Below are positions 16,017 through 24,054 of a DNA stretch of 24,114 nt, piece after piece. How positions within the stretch are numbered: the first letter of the stretch is position 1; each line of letters opens with the position of its first letter. The notes beneath the pieces are model-generated. The model made no database searches. It was not told where the DNA came from and saw nothing but the letters and a program-made list of their open reading frames with translations. The position numbers and the translations under genes were made by a program. The DNA is from CAYLQA01 sp964385695 (GTDB taxonomy: Bacteria; Desulfobacterota; Desulfobulbia; Desulfobulbales; Desulfurivibrionaceae): positions 1 to 24,114 of the forward strand of contig CAYLQA010000048.1 of the NCBI GenBank assembly GCA_964385695.1. The letters run 5' to 3'.

Positions 16017-17504
16017 CTATTCTCCATCCTTTGACTCGCGGCTGTCTCCACCCCGGCGCGGATCTCCGGCGCCATGTTGATGTGGAATAACGGCATGCAC
16101 GCCGCCAAAGTAAACATCGCGCTTGTCCCAGGCATTGCAGGGGACAAGCTGGTTTAAAGAGGCAACGGTCTCATCATCATAGCCCGGTTCGACCTGGAGA
16201 AGCTCACCATCCCAGTGGATGCGGGGTGCCTTAACCGCCGTATTGATATCCAAACCAAAATCAATGACATTGCTCAGTACCTGGCTGATGGCAGTGCGAA
16301 TGCGTTTGCTGCCGCCGCTGCCGATCACCAGGGCAACCTCATTATCTTTCAACAACAGAGAAGGCGACATCATGGAAGCAACCCGTTGCCCTGGCGGGCA
16401 GGCGTGGAATCCTTCCGGGTGCAGATCGTCTTCTCCCATCATGTTATTGAGCATGATTCCGGTTCCCGGCACGATATAGCCCGACCCTTCACCGTTAGAG
16501 GTGGTCATTGAGGCGACATTTCCATTCTTGTCCACAATACTGACATGGGTAGTGCCCCGTTGGAAATTTTTTTCATCGACATTAAATGCTGTTTCCCCAT
16601 TTGTCCTGCGCCGATCAACCTCTTTCAGGGTATTACACAGGGACGTAAGGTGACCAAGGGATCCCCATTTTTGCGCTTGCAGATTCTCTTGCTGTAAAAG
16701 ATGGAGGGTGAGACCGATCAGGCTGCCGCCAAAGGACGGCGGGGGGTTCGTGAAAAGTTGAAACCCTCTATACGTGAAATGCAGCGGTTCGCGCTCGATA
16801 ACAGCATAGCTCGATAGATCCTTTTGGGTGAGGAGCCCTTGTTTGGCCTGCATTTTCTCTTCAATTTGCAAGGCAAGCTTGCCACTGTAAAAGCTGTCTC
16901 CCTGATCCGTAGCCAGTTCCTCAAGAAAGGAGGCAAAGTCATGGTTATGAAAGTGGTCGCCGCATTTGAGGTACTTGCCATTGGGGGCAAAAAGCTTGCG
17001 GCCCGCTTCGTTCATGGTCATGATCGGGTAGAGCAACTGTAGAAAATGGGCCTGCTGATGATGTAGAGCAATACCGTGTCGAGCACAGTTTATGGCTGGG
17101 GCGAGCACCTTTTCAAGCGGCAGGGTGCCCAAACGGTTATGCACATGGAGATAGCCCTTCAGGTTGCCGGGCACGGCGACAGAACCCATGCCCACATTAA
17201 AATCCTGGTCTGTGCCTGAAAAGTTGACGGTTACCGGAAAAAAATGCGGTTCAAGATCTTGATCTGGGTGGCCCATGCCAGGGGTGTTACTGAAAAAGTC
17301 AAAGAGGATATTGTCTCCGTCAGAGGTGTGGGCCAGTAAAAATCCTCCTCCTCCGACACTGGTCAAAGCCGGTTCCGCCACAGCACTGGTAAAGCCGGCA
17401 GCCACAACGGCATCAAAGGCATTGCCTCCTTGCTCCATAATGGCAAGAGCGGCCTTACTCACCGCAGGATGGCCCGAGGCAACGATTGATTTATTTTTTA
17501 ACAT
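16017..17504 (-). CDS. Gamma-glutamyltransferase family protein, cytoplasmic
   Basis: A 495-residue Ntn-hydrolase of the GGT family, which self-cleaves to two subunits; the new N-terminal Thr is nucleophile and base. Thr318 in RGTTHVSIVDKNGN is the predicted cleavage site. GSGYIVPGTGIMLNNMM and the small-subunit glycines GSGGSKRI (396-403) complete the active site. The N-terminal VASGHPAVSKAAL, GGNAFDAVVA and SVGGGGFLL blocks are typical. There is no signal peptide, unlike exported GGTs, and it is shorter than the ~580-residue E. coli enzyme. The usual FRE-x-AP segment that carries the gamma-glutamyl-binding Arg reads FFSNTPG (70-76), so substrate may differ from glutathione. It is last in a three-gene operon, 18 bp after the ligase gene, with AAAGGA before the ATG. 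Confidence 0.88.
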   Translation of the reverse strand: MLKNKSIVASGHPAVSKAALAIMEQGGNAFDAVVAAGFTSAVAEPALTSVGGGGFLLAHTSDGDNILFDFFSNTPGMGHPDQDLEPHFFPVTVNFSGTDQDFNVGMGSVAVPGNLKGYLHVHNRLGTLPLEKVLAPAINCARHGIALHHQQAHFLQLLYPIMTMNEAGRKLFAPNGKYLKCGDHFHNHDFASFLEELATDQGDSFYSGKLALQIEEKMQAKQGLLTQKDLSSYAVIEREPLHFTYRGFQLFTNPPPSFGGSLIGLTLHLLQQENLQAQKWGSLGHLTSLCNTLKEVDRRRTNGETAFNVDEKNFQRGTTHVSIVDKNGNVASMTTSNGEGSGYIVPGTGIMLNNMMGEDDLHPEGFHACPPGQRVASMMSPSLLLKDNEVALVIGSGGSKRIRTAISQVLSNVIDFGLDINTAVKAPRIHWDGELLQVEPGYDDETVASLNQLVPCNAWDKRDVYFGGVHAVIPHQHGAGDPRRGGDSRESKDGE

Positions 17505-17522
17505 GGGTTCCTTTGTTAGTAT

Positions 17523-18626
17523 CTAGCTCCAAAATCCCTGACGAAGTTCATTGATTACCGTTGTGAACTCTCCTGTCTCTTTGAATCGTTTTTTTTGGAA
17601 ATGTGCACTGGAGCCGTTTTGCACAATGTCGGAGACGGCAGAAAGAAACGATGCCGCGCCATGCTCTTTGGCCACAGGGGTGAGCAGTGCGCACAGTTCC
17701 GTTGCTGCCTTGGCAAATGAAATATGGTTGCCGGGTTGTTGGTCCATAAATGTTCCTTCAAGGCCATAGCGGGAGGCATGCCATTTATTGTTCAGCATGA
17801 CTTCACGAAACTTGGGTAAGGGGTGCTCTTCTTTACTCAGAAAAATCACCAAGGCCTGTATCAGGCTCACTATAGCCATGATGTGGTCAAATCGTGATGG
17901 CAGATCGCATATGCGGATCTCGATAGTGCCGAAATCCGGGTGCGGCCGCACATCCCACCATAATTCCTTAATGCCGTTGAGCAGGCTGCCCTCATTAAGG
18001 ATCGTGATCTGCTCCTGAAATTTCTGCCAGCTGCCGATTGTCTCCGGGATGCCGGATCGTGGCATGGCCTTGAAAAGGTTTGTCCGGTATGAGTAAAAGC
18101 CGGAATCCTCTTGCTCAAAAAAAGGAGACGATGTGGACAAGGCCAGGAAGATTGGCAGGTAAGGGCGGATGGTGTCGCAGACCCTCACCACGCTCTCGGC
18201 ACTGGTAAGCCCCACATGAACGTGCAGGGCCTGGGTGATGAGTCGCCTGCCTGTCATTTGAATGTCTGCCATTATCTCGCTGTAGCGGATACCGTCGGAG
18301 ATATGGCGATCCCGCACCAAGGCAAAGGGGTGCAGGCTTGCCGCATACATCACCGCACCGCATTCCTCGGCCAGCCCCTCCGTGAAGCGGTACAGCGAGG
18401 AGAGTTCCTCCGCGACCTGGTTAACGTCCTGGCAGACATTGGTGCAGATCTCGATCATGGAGCGTATGAATTCCGGTTTGATGTTGTTCGTAAGATGGGC
18501 CGGTGTTTTTTTGAGCAGCTCAGGTGCCTTGGGGGATAAATCAAGGCTAATAGGGTCGATGAGCTGTAACTCAAGCTCAACGCCAAGTGTAAAAGGTGCG
18601 CTTGTTTGAAATGTGAGTGGTTTCAT
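17523..18626 (-). CDS. GCS2-family carboxylate-amine ligase (YbdK-like glutamate-cysteine ligase)
   Basis: A 367-residue member of the glutamate-cysteine ligase 2 family, ATP-dependent enzymes joining the gamma-carboxyl of Glu (or another carboxylate) to an amine. Family blocks visible: GVELELQLIDP (15-25), IRSMIEICTNVC, LHVHVGL with the metal-site His residues, LALSTSSPFFEQEDSGFYSYRT, and WWDVRPHPDFGTIEIRICD. The length is standard (about 370). It starts at ATG 18626, with AGGGG overlapping the stop codon of the upstream amidohydrolase gene, so the two are probably translationally coupled. The downstream GGT homologue implies synthesis and cleavage of gamma-glutamyl or similar amides. YbdK-type enzymes have weak or unknown physiological activity, so the true product is open. 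Confidence 0.87.
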   Translation of the reverse strand: MKPLTFQTSAPFTLGVELELQLIDPISLDLSPKAPELLKKTPAHLTNNIKPEFIRSMIEICTNVCQDVNQVAEELSSLYRFTEGLAEECGAVMYAASLHPFALVRDRHISDGIRYSEIMADIQMTGRRLITQALHVHVGLTSAESVVRVCDTIRPYLPIFLALSTSSPFFEQEDSGFYSYRTNLFKAMPRSGIPETIGSWQKFQEQITILNEGSLLNGIKELWWDVRPHPDFGTIEIRICDLPSRFDHIMAIVSLIQALVIFLSKEEHPLPKFREVMLNNKWHASRYGLEGTFMDQQPGNHISFAKAATELCALLTPVAKEHGAASFLSAVSDIVQNGSSAHFQKKRFKETGEFTTVINELRQGFWS

Positions 18627-18634
18627 ACAAACCC

Positions 18635-19843
18635 CTACCGTGCTTGCCCCTTGCGCAACAATTCAACGGAAGACAATGCCCTCAGGGCTGCCATTGCCAA
18701 AAAGTTTGCTCCTATTGGGAAAACAGCTTCATCAAAGTCAAAGTGCGGGCTATGGGCCGGTACATCGCCAAGGTCTGAGCGTCTTGCGCCGAAGCGAATG
18801 AGGCAGCCGGGAATTTTTTGCAGGTAAAAAGAGAAATCCTCTCCGCCCAAGCTGGGATTGGGTAACCCTTTGACATTATTCTCCCCCACCAGGTCACTGG
18901 CAACATCCCGGGCAACATCAGTCGCAATGGGATCATTGACCACCGGTGGATAGCCTTCCACAAAGGTAATGGCTGCCTCTGCCTGGTAAAGATCTTCCAT
19001 GGACTTGACCATTCTGGCCAGGCCGTTGAGGATGGTTTTTCTGGTTTCCGGATGGGTGGTACGGATGGTCCCCTCCAGAACCGCCAGGTCGGCAATGACG
19101 TTAGGGGCGGTGCCGCCATGGATTTTGCCAACGGTCACCACAGAAGGAAAGGCCGGATTGACCTCGCGGGAGACCAATGTCTGAATACTCATGACCAGCA
19201 GGCTGGCCACCACGATACTGTCCACGGTCTCATGTGGTTTGGCAGCATGACCGCCGCTGCCGCAAATTTCTATGCGGAACTCATCGGTGTAAGCACAGAT
19301 CAACCCAGGCTCAACGCCCAATTCTCCCACCTCAAAATGGCGGTCGATGTGCCCGGCAAAGATCGCATCGACCCCGTTAATTGCACCGTCGGCAATCATT
19401 TTCTGTGCTCCGCCGTCACCCTCCTCAGCAGGTTGAAATAATAGTTTCACAGAGCCGTTTAACTCGACTTGGGTGAGCAATGATGCTGCGCCAAGAAGCA
19501 TGGCCACATGTCCGTCATGGCCGCAGGCGTGCATCTTTCCGGGGATCTTCGAAGTAAAGGAAAGTCCTGTCTTCTCTGCAATGGGCAAGGCATCCATGTC
19601 GGCACGCAGGGCTATGGACGGCAAGCTTGGTTCATCATTGCCCAAGGTGGCAACAATTCCGGTGGTGCCAATATTGTTTTGAAAGGGAATTTTTAACTCG
19701 GTGAGCCTTTCTGCAATATAGGCGGATGTTTTATGCTCCTCAAAGGCAAGCTCAGGATATTGGTGGATATGGCGGCGAATATCCTGCATCCACAAGTTCA
19801 GTTTATTGTCTGATTTAGGAAAGGTACTCATAACTATATTCAT
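18635..19843 (-). CDS. M20 family amidohydrolase (N-acyl-amino acid hydrolase type)
   Basis: A 402-residue zinc hydrolase of the M20D amidohydrolase group (hippurate, N-acyl-amino acid or IAA-amino acid hydrolases), which cleaves amides of amino acids. Visible: RADMDALPI (80-88), MHACGHDGHVAMLLGAA (104-120; metal ligands Cys107 and His109), FQPAEEGDGGA (137-146; catalytic and ligand Glu), FAGHIDRHFEVGEL (H165), GSGGHAAKPHETVDSI in the dimerisation domain, and the terminal GGEDFSFYL. There is no signal peptide. The start is uncertain: ATG 19843 and ATG 19831 both lack a clear Shine-Dalgarno sequence. It is first in the operon and ends eight bases before the ligase start. The natural substrate is unknown, but context suggests an amide in the same pathway. 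Confidence 0.88.
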   Translation of the reverse strand: MNIVMSTFPKSDNKLNLWMQDIRRHIHQYPELAFEEHKTSAYIAERLTELKIPFQNNIGTTGIVATLGNDEPSLPSIALRADMDALPIAEKTGLSFTSKIPGKMHACGHDGHVAMLLGAASLLTQVELNGSVKLLFQPAEEGDGGAQKMIADGAINGVDAIFAGHIDRHFEVGELGVEPGLICAYTDEFRIEICGSGGHAAKPHETVDSIVVASLLVMSIQTLVSREVNPAFPSVVTVGKIHGGTAPNVIADLAVLEGTIRTTHPETRKTILNGLARMVKSMEDLYQAEAAITFVEGYPPVVNDPIATDVARDVASDLVGENNVKGLPNPSLGGEDFSFYLQKIPGCLIRFGARRSDLGDVPAHSPHFDFDEAVFPIGANFLAMAALRALSSVELLRKGQAR

Positions 19844-19964
19844 ACCAAATTCATTGATTTTAACGGGGAAAATCTTCGCATACAGAGAGATTGACCCTGC
19901 TGCTTGAGCATGTTAGCTTGGCTTGGCAAATTTCACTTGGGTCTCCAATTAAGGGTCGGATACG

Positions 19965-21380
19965 GTGCAGCAGGAAGATAATCAAAACGACAAATCAGCA
20001 GAAGAACTGTTTGATCATGCCTTAGCGCTGCACCGGCAGGGTGATTCTGAAGCTGCCTGCCTGGTGTACCAAGATGTGCTTACTCGCATACCCGAACATG
20101 CCCAGTGTCATTTTTACTTGGCCTTGCTTTTACATGAAAAGGGCAGGGTAGATGAGGCGATCTCTCACTTGGGCCGTGCCGCCGACCTTGCGCCGCATAT
20201 TCCTCAAATTCATTTCCAGCTTGGAACTCTGTACACCGAACAATGTGATCGTGCTCAGGCGGAGCAATATTTTTTTAAGGTACTGGAGATTGATCCTGAA
20301 CATTGGCAGGCATTATTTCATCTTGGCTCATTGAGCTTGGCTCGTGATGATTTCGCACAGGCTGCTGATTACTTTAGCCGTGCATCCAAACTGAATCCTG
20401 AAGAAGCGGATTGTTTTTACAATCTGGGCCTGGCCCTCAAACAGCTGGGCAAGTTGTCTGAGGCGGTTCAGGCATACAACAGAGCCATTGATCTTGCCCC
20501 GGAAGACAGTGACTATTATTACAATCTCGGCTTGGTCTATAAGCAGCTGAACGATACGCCTCAGGCTATCGAGATTTTGGAAAAGGCTGTCGCTCTCGCA
20601 CCCAAAGCGGGTCATGTCTATGGGCACCTTGCCGGGCTTTACCTTGATGAAAGCAGGGTTGATGAGGCTAAGGCCTGTTATGTAAAACTCATTGAGCTGG
20701 AACATAATGCTGATTCAGCCCGCCATGTTTTAGCTGCGCTTAAAGGGCAAACCACCAGAGCTGCACCAGCCAGTTACGTGCAGGAGTTGTTTGACAGTTT
20801 TTCAGGCCATTTTGATGAGCGGTTGGTCAAAGACCTGGAATACAGGACACCTTGGGAGCTGAGACGGCTTTTAGATGAACATGTTGATACGGAGCAGCGA
20901 TTTGCAACCATGATCGATCTTGGTTGCGGCACGGGATTGTCCGGCGAGGTTTTTACGGATTGTGCCAAAGAGATGATCGGTGTTGATCTTTCTCCGAAGA
21001 TGGTCAAAAAGGCGGAAGCAAAAAATATCTACCACAAGCTTGTTGTGGGAGAAATTGCTGACTTTCTTAAGCAACACGATACAGGCGTAGACCTGATTGT
21101 TGCCGCTGATGTTTTTGTTTATCTTGGGGAGCTTGAGCACATTTTCACATTGTTTCAGGCAAACCTGCTTGAATACGGGAAAATACTATTTTCCACCGAG
21201 CATTTTTCGGGTGAAGGGTTTGCCATTCTGCCATCCGGGCGTTACGGGCATTCAACTTCATATATTCAAAACCTTGCGCGTGAGCATGGTCTTTTAGTGG
21301 TTGCCAATGAGCAAACCCAATTACGCAAAGAAAAGGGAAGCTGGATTATTGGCGAGCTGTTTCTACTTACGAAAGCATGA
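19965..21380 (+). CDS. TPR-repeat SAM-dependent methyltransferase
   Basis: A 471-residue fusion protein. Residues about 11-248 hold seven consecutive 34-residue tetratricopeptide repeats (for example FYNLGLALKQLGKLSEAVQAYNRAIDLAP). After a linker with YVQELFDSFSGHFDERLV (271-288), residues about 295-471 form a class I methyltransferase with motif I MIDLGCGTGLSGEVF (316-330) and acidic loop GVDLSPKM (339-346). The TPR part probably recruits a protein partner or substrate. The GTG start at 19965 is preceded by AAGGG at 19951-19955. There is no signal peptide. It is divergent from the amidohydrolase operon (121-bp gap, no convincing promoter read) and in the same orientation as the HD-GYP regulator 136 bp downstream. 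Confidence 0.87.
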   Translation: MQQEDNQNDKSAEELFDHALALHRQGDSEAACLVYQDVLTRIPEHAQCHFYLALLLHEKGRVDEAISHLGRAADLAPHIPQIHFQLGTLYTEQCDRAQAEQYFFKVLEIDPEHWQALFHLGSLSLARDDFAQAADYFSRASKLNPEEADCFYNLGLALKQLGKLSEAVQAYNRAIDLAPEDSDYYYNLGLVYKQLNDTPQAIEILEKAVALAPKAGHVYGHLAGLYLDESRVDEAKACYVKLIELEHNADSARHVLAALKGQTTRAAPASYVQELFDSFSGHFDERLVKDLEYRTPWELRRLLDEHVDTEQRFATMIDLGCGTGLSGEVFTDCAKEMIGVDLSPKMVKKAEAKNIYHKLVVGEIADFLKQHDTGVDLIVAADVFVYLGELEHIFTLFQANLLEYGKILFSTEHFSGEGFAILPSGRYGHSTSYIQNLAREHGLLVVANEQTQLRKEKGSWIIGELFLLTKA

Positions 21381-21516
21381 TCAACCCTCCTTTGCCTGAC
21401 ACTTTTTTTCTTTTCTAACATCCTATTTTCCCGTAAAAAAAAGATTCAGTTTTGCCGCCAGTTCATCTACTCTGAAACAATTGAGGGTAGGAACTTATAC
21501 GGATGTATTTTTGAAT

Positions 21517-22902
21517 ATGGCAAAACTTAAATTTCTTGTTGTTGACGACCAAAGCTCTGTCCGAAAATTCATTGTTTCCCTGCTCGCTGATTATGATGCT
21601 GATATCACCCAGGCGGCAGATGGCCAAGATGCACTCGATATTATTACCCAGGGACAAGTCTTTGACCTGATTTTTACCGACATCGACATGCCCAATGTCA
21701 CCGGAATCAAGTTTTGTGAAAGGCTGAAGGAAGATCCATCGACCCAAGCCATCCCGGTTATCATGATCAGCACCTTTGATTCTGAAGAGGATGTTGAGCG
21801 TGGTTTCACCGCCGGAGCCGCAGCCTACATTTCCAAAGCCGATGTTCAGCAACGCCTTGCCTCAGTTGTCGAGTCCACCCTGTCAAAGTCCAAATTCCGT
21901 TGCAAACGTAAAATTCTTGTGGTTGACGATTCTCCAGCCATCTGCCTGATGGTCAAGGATTCACTGCTCAAAGAAGGTTTTGAAGTACTCTTGGCCGGCG
22001 ACGGTAAAGAGGCCTTGGCTGTTCTTGAAACAGAGCTTCCGGACATGATCATAAGTGATATTGTCATGCCGGAAATGGATGGATTGTCCCTCTGTCGTGA
22101 AGTGAAAAAAGATCCCCGCTTAAATGGAATTCCCTTTGTGGTCATGAGCGTGCGTGGTGAACGGCGCTACATGAAACGCATGGTGGAGTACGGGGCTGCA
22201 GCCTATCTTGTGAAGCCCTTTAATATGGAAGAATTGCTTATTCTGATCGACAAGATACTCTCTGATCACTTCTTGATCCTGCTCAAGGAAAAAGAAAAGT
22301 TGTCCCAGGAGCGGGATATGATGCTGGCAAGCATAACCGGCATCATCAATGCCTTAGAGGCAAGAGATATCTGCACCCGGGGGCATTCCGAGACCGTGGC
22401 CGAGATTGTCACCGGCATGGCGAGCTTTACAGAGGCAACGGAGGCAGAGATAGAGAGACTGTCAATCGGCGCCAGACTCCATGATGTGGGCAAGATAGGT
22501 ATTCGCGACGATATTCTTTTTAAAGAGGGCAAACTTACACCGGCTGAGTATGAAAAGATCAAGGCGCATCCCCGGCATGGCGCGACTATTGTTGAGTCGA
22601 TTCCAAGTCTTGTCGATACATTGCCAATTATTTTGCATCACCACGAGCGCTATGACGGCAGCGGTTACCCGGACAGGTTAAAGGGGGAGAAGATACCGTT
22701 TTGGGCCAGAATGGTGGCGGTGGCAGACACCTATGATGCCATGGTCAGTACCCGGCCCTACCGTCGGGGAGTTGGCTTTGATGATGTTCTCGAGACCATA
22801 GCCGACGTGAGCGGCACACAGCTTTGCCCGGAATGTGTGGATCTGTTCATGCGTTGGATCAGCGAGCATGAACCACGGGTTCTGGCGGCCAAGTTCGGCT
22901 AG
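21517..22902 (+). CDS. REC-REC-HD-GYP response regulator (c-di-GMP phosphodiesterase)
   Basis: A 461-residue regulator with two receiver domains and an HD-GYP output domain. REC1 (about 4-120) has D10/D11, phosphoacceptor D55 (IFTDIDMP) and K107. REC2 (about 131-250) has D137/D138, phosphoacceptor D181 (ISDIVMPEMDG) and K233 (YLVKPF). Both look competent for phosphorylation. A coiled coil (250-272) leads to HD-GYP (about 273-455): H290, HD at 322-323 with K326, H351, HHHERYDGSGYP (374-385) and D404, the full set for hydrolysing cyclic di-GMP. ATG 21517 is preferred because it starts directly before the first beta strand; TTG 21481 would add 12 residues. There is no nearby histidine kinase, so the partner is elsewhere. 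Confidence 0.92.
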   Translation: MAKLKFLVVDDQSSVRKFIVSLLADYDADITQAADGQDALDIITQGQVFDLIFTDIDMPNVTGIKFCERLKEDPSTQAIPVIMISTFDSEEDVERGFTAGAAAYISKADVQQRLASVVESTLSKSKFRCKRKILVVDDSPAICLMVKDSLLKEGFEVLLAGDGKEALAVLETELPDMIISDIVMPEMDGLSLCREVKKDPRLNGIPFVVMSVRGERRYMKRMVEYGAAAYLVKPFNMEELLILIDKILSDHFLILLKEKEKLSQERDMMLASITGIINALEARDICTRGHSETVAEIVTGMASFTEATEAEIERLSIGARLHDVGKIGIRDDILFKEGKLTPAEYEKIKAHPRHGATIVESIPSLVDTLPIILHHHERYDGSGYPDRLKGEKIPFWARMVAVADTYDAMVSTRPYRRGVGFDDVLETIADVSGTQLCPECVDLFMRWISEHEPRVLAAKFG

Positions 22903-22919
22903 GGATCAAGCCGCTTGGT

Positions 22920-22935
22920 AAAAGGGTGGCCTTTT
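22920..22935. terminator. Possible bidirectional terminator between convergent genes
   Basis: AAAAGG-GTGG-CCTTTT, a 6-bp stem with a 4-base loop between the HD-GYP and molybdopterin-binding genes. A/T runs on both outer sides permit function in either direction, but the stem is short. Confidence 0.35.
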
Positions 22936-22952
22936 CATGGCAGTGCGCCTGC

Positions 22953-23978
22953 CTATTTCCCGAAGCCGCAGATGGGGTAGGTGCAGCTCTTACAGCTCCG
23001 GCAAAGCCCGCCATGCCCCATCTCGGCAAGATCCTCACGGGTGATTTTTTCTCCGGCCAAGGTTCGAGCCAGCACCAGGTCAAAGACCGTTATTTTGTGG
23101 AACATCCCGCAGGCCGGCAGGCCTAGGACCGGTACCTCATCGTAGTAGCCCACCAGAAACATGGCTCCGGGTAGAACCGGCGTGCCGTAGACAATATGAG
23201 TGGCACCTGCCTTGGCAATACCCATCCGGGTCACATCGTCCGGGTCAACGGACATGCCGCCGCTGGTCACTATAAGGTCGGCCCCGTCATCCAGGCAGGC
23301 CTGAATCTCTGCGGCAATGATATCGATATTATCCGGGGCAAAGCGTACCGTTAGAACCTCAGAGCCAAGCTCTTCGAGTTTTTTCCTGAGAACCGGCTCA
23401 AAGGCATCTTTGATGCGGCCATGGAAAACCTCGTTGCCTGTTATAACCAGGCCAGCCTTGGCATTACGCAGTTCCTTAACCTGAAGAATCGAACCTGCCT
23501 GTTCGGCAATCTCTACGGCCTGCTCCACTATTGCCCGTTTGGCAACCAAAGGGATCAACCGGGTGCCGGCTATCTGCTCACCTTTTTTGATCGGTGTATT
23601 GTTGTGCAGGGTGGCGCACATGACCTCGCCCAGGAGGTTGAACCGGTAAAGGGCATTCTTGTCAACCTTGAGTAGGCCGTCATGGGCAGCCAGGATATTG
23701 AGCTTTCCCTCCACCGGCTCATCAGACATGGTGGCGCCAGGGCCGGCCAGGGCTCGGGCCATGAGTGCGGCTGCCTCATTTTCGTGAATATCGTCGTCGT
23801 CCAGCTCAAGGACATAGATGTGCTCCTTGCCCAGACGCTTAAGATGCTCCACGTCCTCTGCCTGGATAATGTGCCCTTTTTTAAAAGCGCAGCCTTTGAA
23901 TTCATCCTTGCGGATTTCTGTAATATCGTGGGGGAGAACCATGCCTACGGCCTGGTCCACCGGAATGGTTTTGGTCAT
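22953..23978 (-). CDS. Molybdopterin-binding (MoeA/MogA-like) protein with C-terminal Cys cluster
   Basis: A 341-residue protein whose central part (about 170-310) is a MoCF/MogA-type molybdopterin-binding domain: LVITGNEVFHGRIKDAF, DLIVTSGGMSVDPDDVTR and VLPGAMFLVGYYDEVPVLGLPACGMF. The N-terminal part (VDQAVGMVLPHDITEI, GHIIQAEDVEHLKRLGKEHIYVLEL) resembles MoeA domain entry segments. The extreme C terminus has Cys326, Cys329, Cys332 and Cys337 (C-x2-C-x2-C-x4-C, ending GFGK), a spacing suited to an Fe-S cluster or zinc. It is shorter than MoeA (about 400). It may insert, carry or sense the molybdenum/tungsten cofactor. AAGGA is suitably spaced before the ATG. It converges with the HD-GYP gene; the likely promoter is at 24017-24045. 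Confidence 0.85.
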   Translation of the reverse strand: MTKTIPVDQAVGMVLPHDITEIRKDEFKGCAFKKGHIIQAEDVEHLKRLGKEHIYVLELDDDDIHENEAAALMARALAGPGATMSDEPVEGKLNILAAHDGLLKVDKNALYRFNLLGEVMCATLHNNTPIKKGEQIAGTRLIPLVAKRAIVEQAVEIAEQAGSILQVKELRNAKAGLVITGNEVFHGRIKDAFEPVLRKKLEELGSEVLTVRFAPDNIDIIAAEIQACLDDGADLIVTSGGMSVDPDDVTRMGIAKAGATHIVYGTPVLPGAMFLVGYYDEVPVLGLPACGMFHKITVFDLVLARTLAGEKITREDLAEMGHGGLCRSCKSCTYPICGFGK

Positions 23979-23990
23979 TTTTATTCCTTA

Positions 23991-24011
23991 GTGACAAGTG
24001 ACAAGTGACAA
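23991..24011. repeat. Three tandem 7-bp repeats (GTGACAA)3
   Basis: Three exact copies of GTGACAA starting 12 bases before the molybdopterin-binding gene's ATG on the opposite strand, so they fall in its predicted 5' untranslated leader. Confidence 0.85.
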
Positions 24012-24016
24012 GAAAA

Positions 24017-24045
24017 AAAATGTTGCCAACATCTTGTTTTGTCAA
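24017..24045 (-). promoter_or_regulatory. Candidate promoter with operator-like palindrome upstream of the molybdopterin-binding gene
   Basis: On the minus strand: a perfect -35 TTGACA (24045-24040), a 17-bp spacer and a poor -10 CATTTT (24022-24017). The 13-bp palindrome ATGTTGCCAACAT (24020-24032) fills the end of the spacer and touches the -10, the usual position for a repressor or MerR-type activator site. Confidence 0.45.
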
Positions 24046-24054
24046 TACTTTTTT

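Noticed and set aside
19891..19919. Promoter TTGACC-N17-TAGCTT before the TPR methyltransferase gene
   Set aside because: The -35 is good, but the -10 match is too weak to support a call.
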